Origin: Leptospira chreensis
GTDB lineage: Bacteria; Spirochaetota; Leptospiria; Leptospirales; Leptospiraceae
Direction of reading: 5' to 3'
DNA length: 64,000 bases
Assembly (NCBI RefSeq): GCF_016919165.1
Contig: NZ_JAFFPS010000071.1
Location: 310,001 to 374,000 of the forward strand
This document shows, in pieces, positions 63,376 to 64,000 of the stretch (position 1 is the first letter of the stretch; every line of letters starts with the position of its first letter). The position numbers were made by a program, and so were the translations under genes. The notes under the pieces are model-generated. The model made no database searches. It was not told where the DNA came from and saw only the letters and a program-made list of their open reading frames with translations.

Positions 63376-64000
63376 ATGGGTGGTTTGATGAAAAATATCC
63401 TTTGGAAAAAATCACCAATGGCTATTTTCTATAGTTTCTCTTATTTTTTGTATGGTTTCATTTCTTTTTCATTTGGAGTTTGGATTTTCTTTCACGGAGT
63501 TTTTATTACTTTATTTTCAATCCTTGTATTACTTATAGATTTCTTTCTCGATCATAACTGGAACAAAAACTTTAAGTTAAATACGATATTCCGTTTGGTT
63601 CTATGGACTCTCTTTGTGATGGCATTCAGTTACCAAGAAGTCTACCAAACAGCATTGACTTTGGATCTTTTGATTTATTTTTTCCAACACATCTCTTTGT
63701 TATATTCTGATCTTTTTAATTTTTTATTGGAATGGAAACTGATCCAGTGGATGGCACTGGGAATCGGATTTTATTTGATTGTTTGGAATCCGGAGAAAGA
63801 ACAAAAAAGACATTGGTTCCTACTGTCTTTTGGTTTGTTGTTACTTGTTTTCTTACGCTCTGGTTCTTGGATGAATCCCGACTTAAGTTGGAATCAAAAC
63901 CAAAAGGCACCTAACAATGTACAGAGAGTGAAATCAAACCTGGAATCTATTTCTGGTAAACCAAACCTTGTTTTGGTTTTGTTGGAAGGGGTTCCGAGAA
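63376..64000 (+). CDS. Membrane protein with sulfatase/LTA-synthase-like start (partial)
   Basis: The frame opens one base after the pbpC stop (a second ATG at 63388 is possible) and is open to the window edge, 208 codons. It has about five membrane helices in the first 160 residues, then a short linker and 'KPNLVLVLLEGVPR'. PN-x-V-L-x-LLE/D is the first metal-binding strand of alkaline-phosphatase-superfamily enzymes (sulfatases, LTA synthases, phosphoethanolamine transferases), which follow five helices in just this way. Probably cotranscribed with pbpC. The rest of the gene is outside, so the subfamily is uncertain. Confidence 0.78.
   Translation, partial: MGGLMKNILWKKSPMAIFYSFSYFLYGFISFSFGVWIFFHGVFITLFSILVLLIDFFLDHNWNKNFKLNTIFRLVLWTLFVMAFSYQEVYQTALTLDLLIYFFQHISLLYSDLFNFLLEWKLIQWMALGIGFYLIVWNPEKEQKRHWFLLSFGLLLLVFLRSGSWMNPDLSWNQNQKAPNNVQRVKSNLESISGKPNLVLVLLEGVPR

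Noticed and set aside
1..64000. Mobile elements, prophage, CRISPR, tRNA or rRNA genes
   Set aside because: No transposase, integrase, repeat-spacer pattern, cloverleaf or rRNA-like segment was recognised, and the coding order is uninterrupted.

Overview
This window most resembles a chromosomal segment from a spirochaete of the genus Leptospira, probably from the saprophytic or environmental side of the genus. That placement is inferred from AT-rich DNA, many small lipoproteins with loose spirochaete-type lipoboxes (LSSC, FSFC, SIIHC, FSFHAC), a lipoprotein resembling the Leptospira LIC_13355 family, many 7TMR-DISM sensors and SpoIIE-type phosphatases, and long same-strand runs with ATGA start/stop overlaps. 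No database search was possible. I found no rRNA, tRNA, CRISPR array, insertion sequence or prophage.

Layout. 1-3.7 kb (minus): cell-elongation genes mreC, mreD and the start of PBP2 (cut by the window edge), preceded by a membrane protein rather than mreB. 3.8-8.0 kb: lipoproteins, a DUF2071 protein and a TPR-like lipoprotein ending in a haem-type CxxCH motif. 8.0-12.5 kb (minus): an SDR-like protein, a zinc MDR dehydrogenase, a DUF4846 protein, a HEAT-like exported protein and a LOG-family protein interrupted by one in-frame TAA. 12.6-16.3 kb: a zinc-ribbon/ankyrin protein, and a TetR regulator divergent from a pair of membrane proteins (one ABA4-like) with a palindromic operator between them. 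16.3-19.6 kb (minus): a partner-switching module with two slr1658-like ATP-binding proteins, a STAS protein and a membrane SpoIIE phosphatase. 19.7-21.6 kb (minus): a cobalamin riboswitch leading into two lipoprotein genes. 21.7-30.4 kb: an acyltransferase, a TetR regulator, an outer-membrane barrel with an SbtA-type bicarbonate transporter, a divergent 7TM-AraC regulator, a SulP transporter and a TPM-domain protein. 30.5-35.3 kb: a TolC/HlyD/MacB efflux operon with its own TetR. 35.4-39.3 kb: a copper cluster of cupredoxin-NosD fusion, small membrane protein, two-domain multicopper oxidase and SCO1.

39.3-49.8 kb (minus) looks like one functional unit. A PP2C phosphatase and a LytTR response regulator are followed by three lipoproteins, a TonB-dependent receptor, another lipoprotein, ExbB, ExbD, TonB and a LytS-type histidine kinase. 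This is an outer-membrane uptake system with its energising complex and signalling proteins in one strand-coherent block. 49.9-53.1 kb (plus): oxyR-ahpC-ahpF peroxide defence. 53.1-56.0 kb (minus): a hybrid sensor kinase and a small unknown protein. 56.1-64.0 kb (plus): a bacterial alpha-2-macroglobulin lipoprotein, PbpC, and the start of a membrane protein with a sulfatase-like motif that runs off the window.

The points most worth following are the cobalamin riboswitch in front of uncharacterised lipoproteins, the TonB operon bracketed by a LytTR regulator and a LytS kinase, the copper cluster with a type 1 copper site only in domain 1, the bicarbonate-transport block with an 11-bp palindromic operator, and the interrupted LOG gene.
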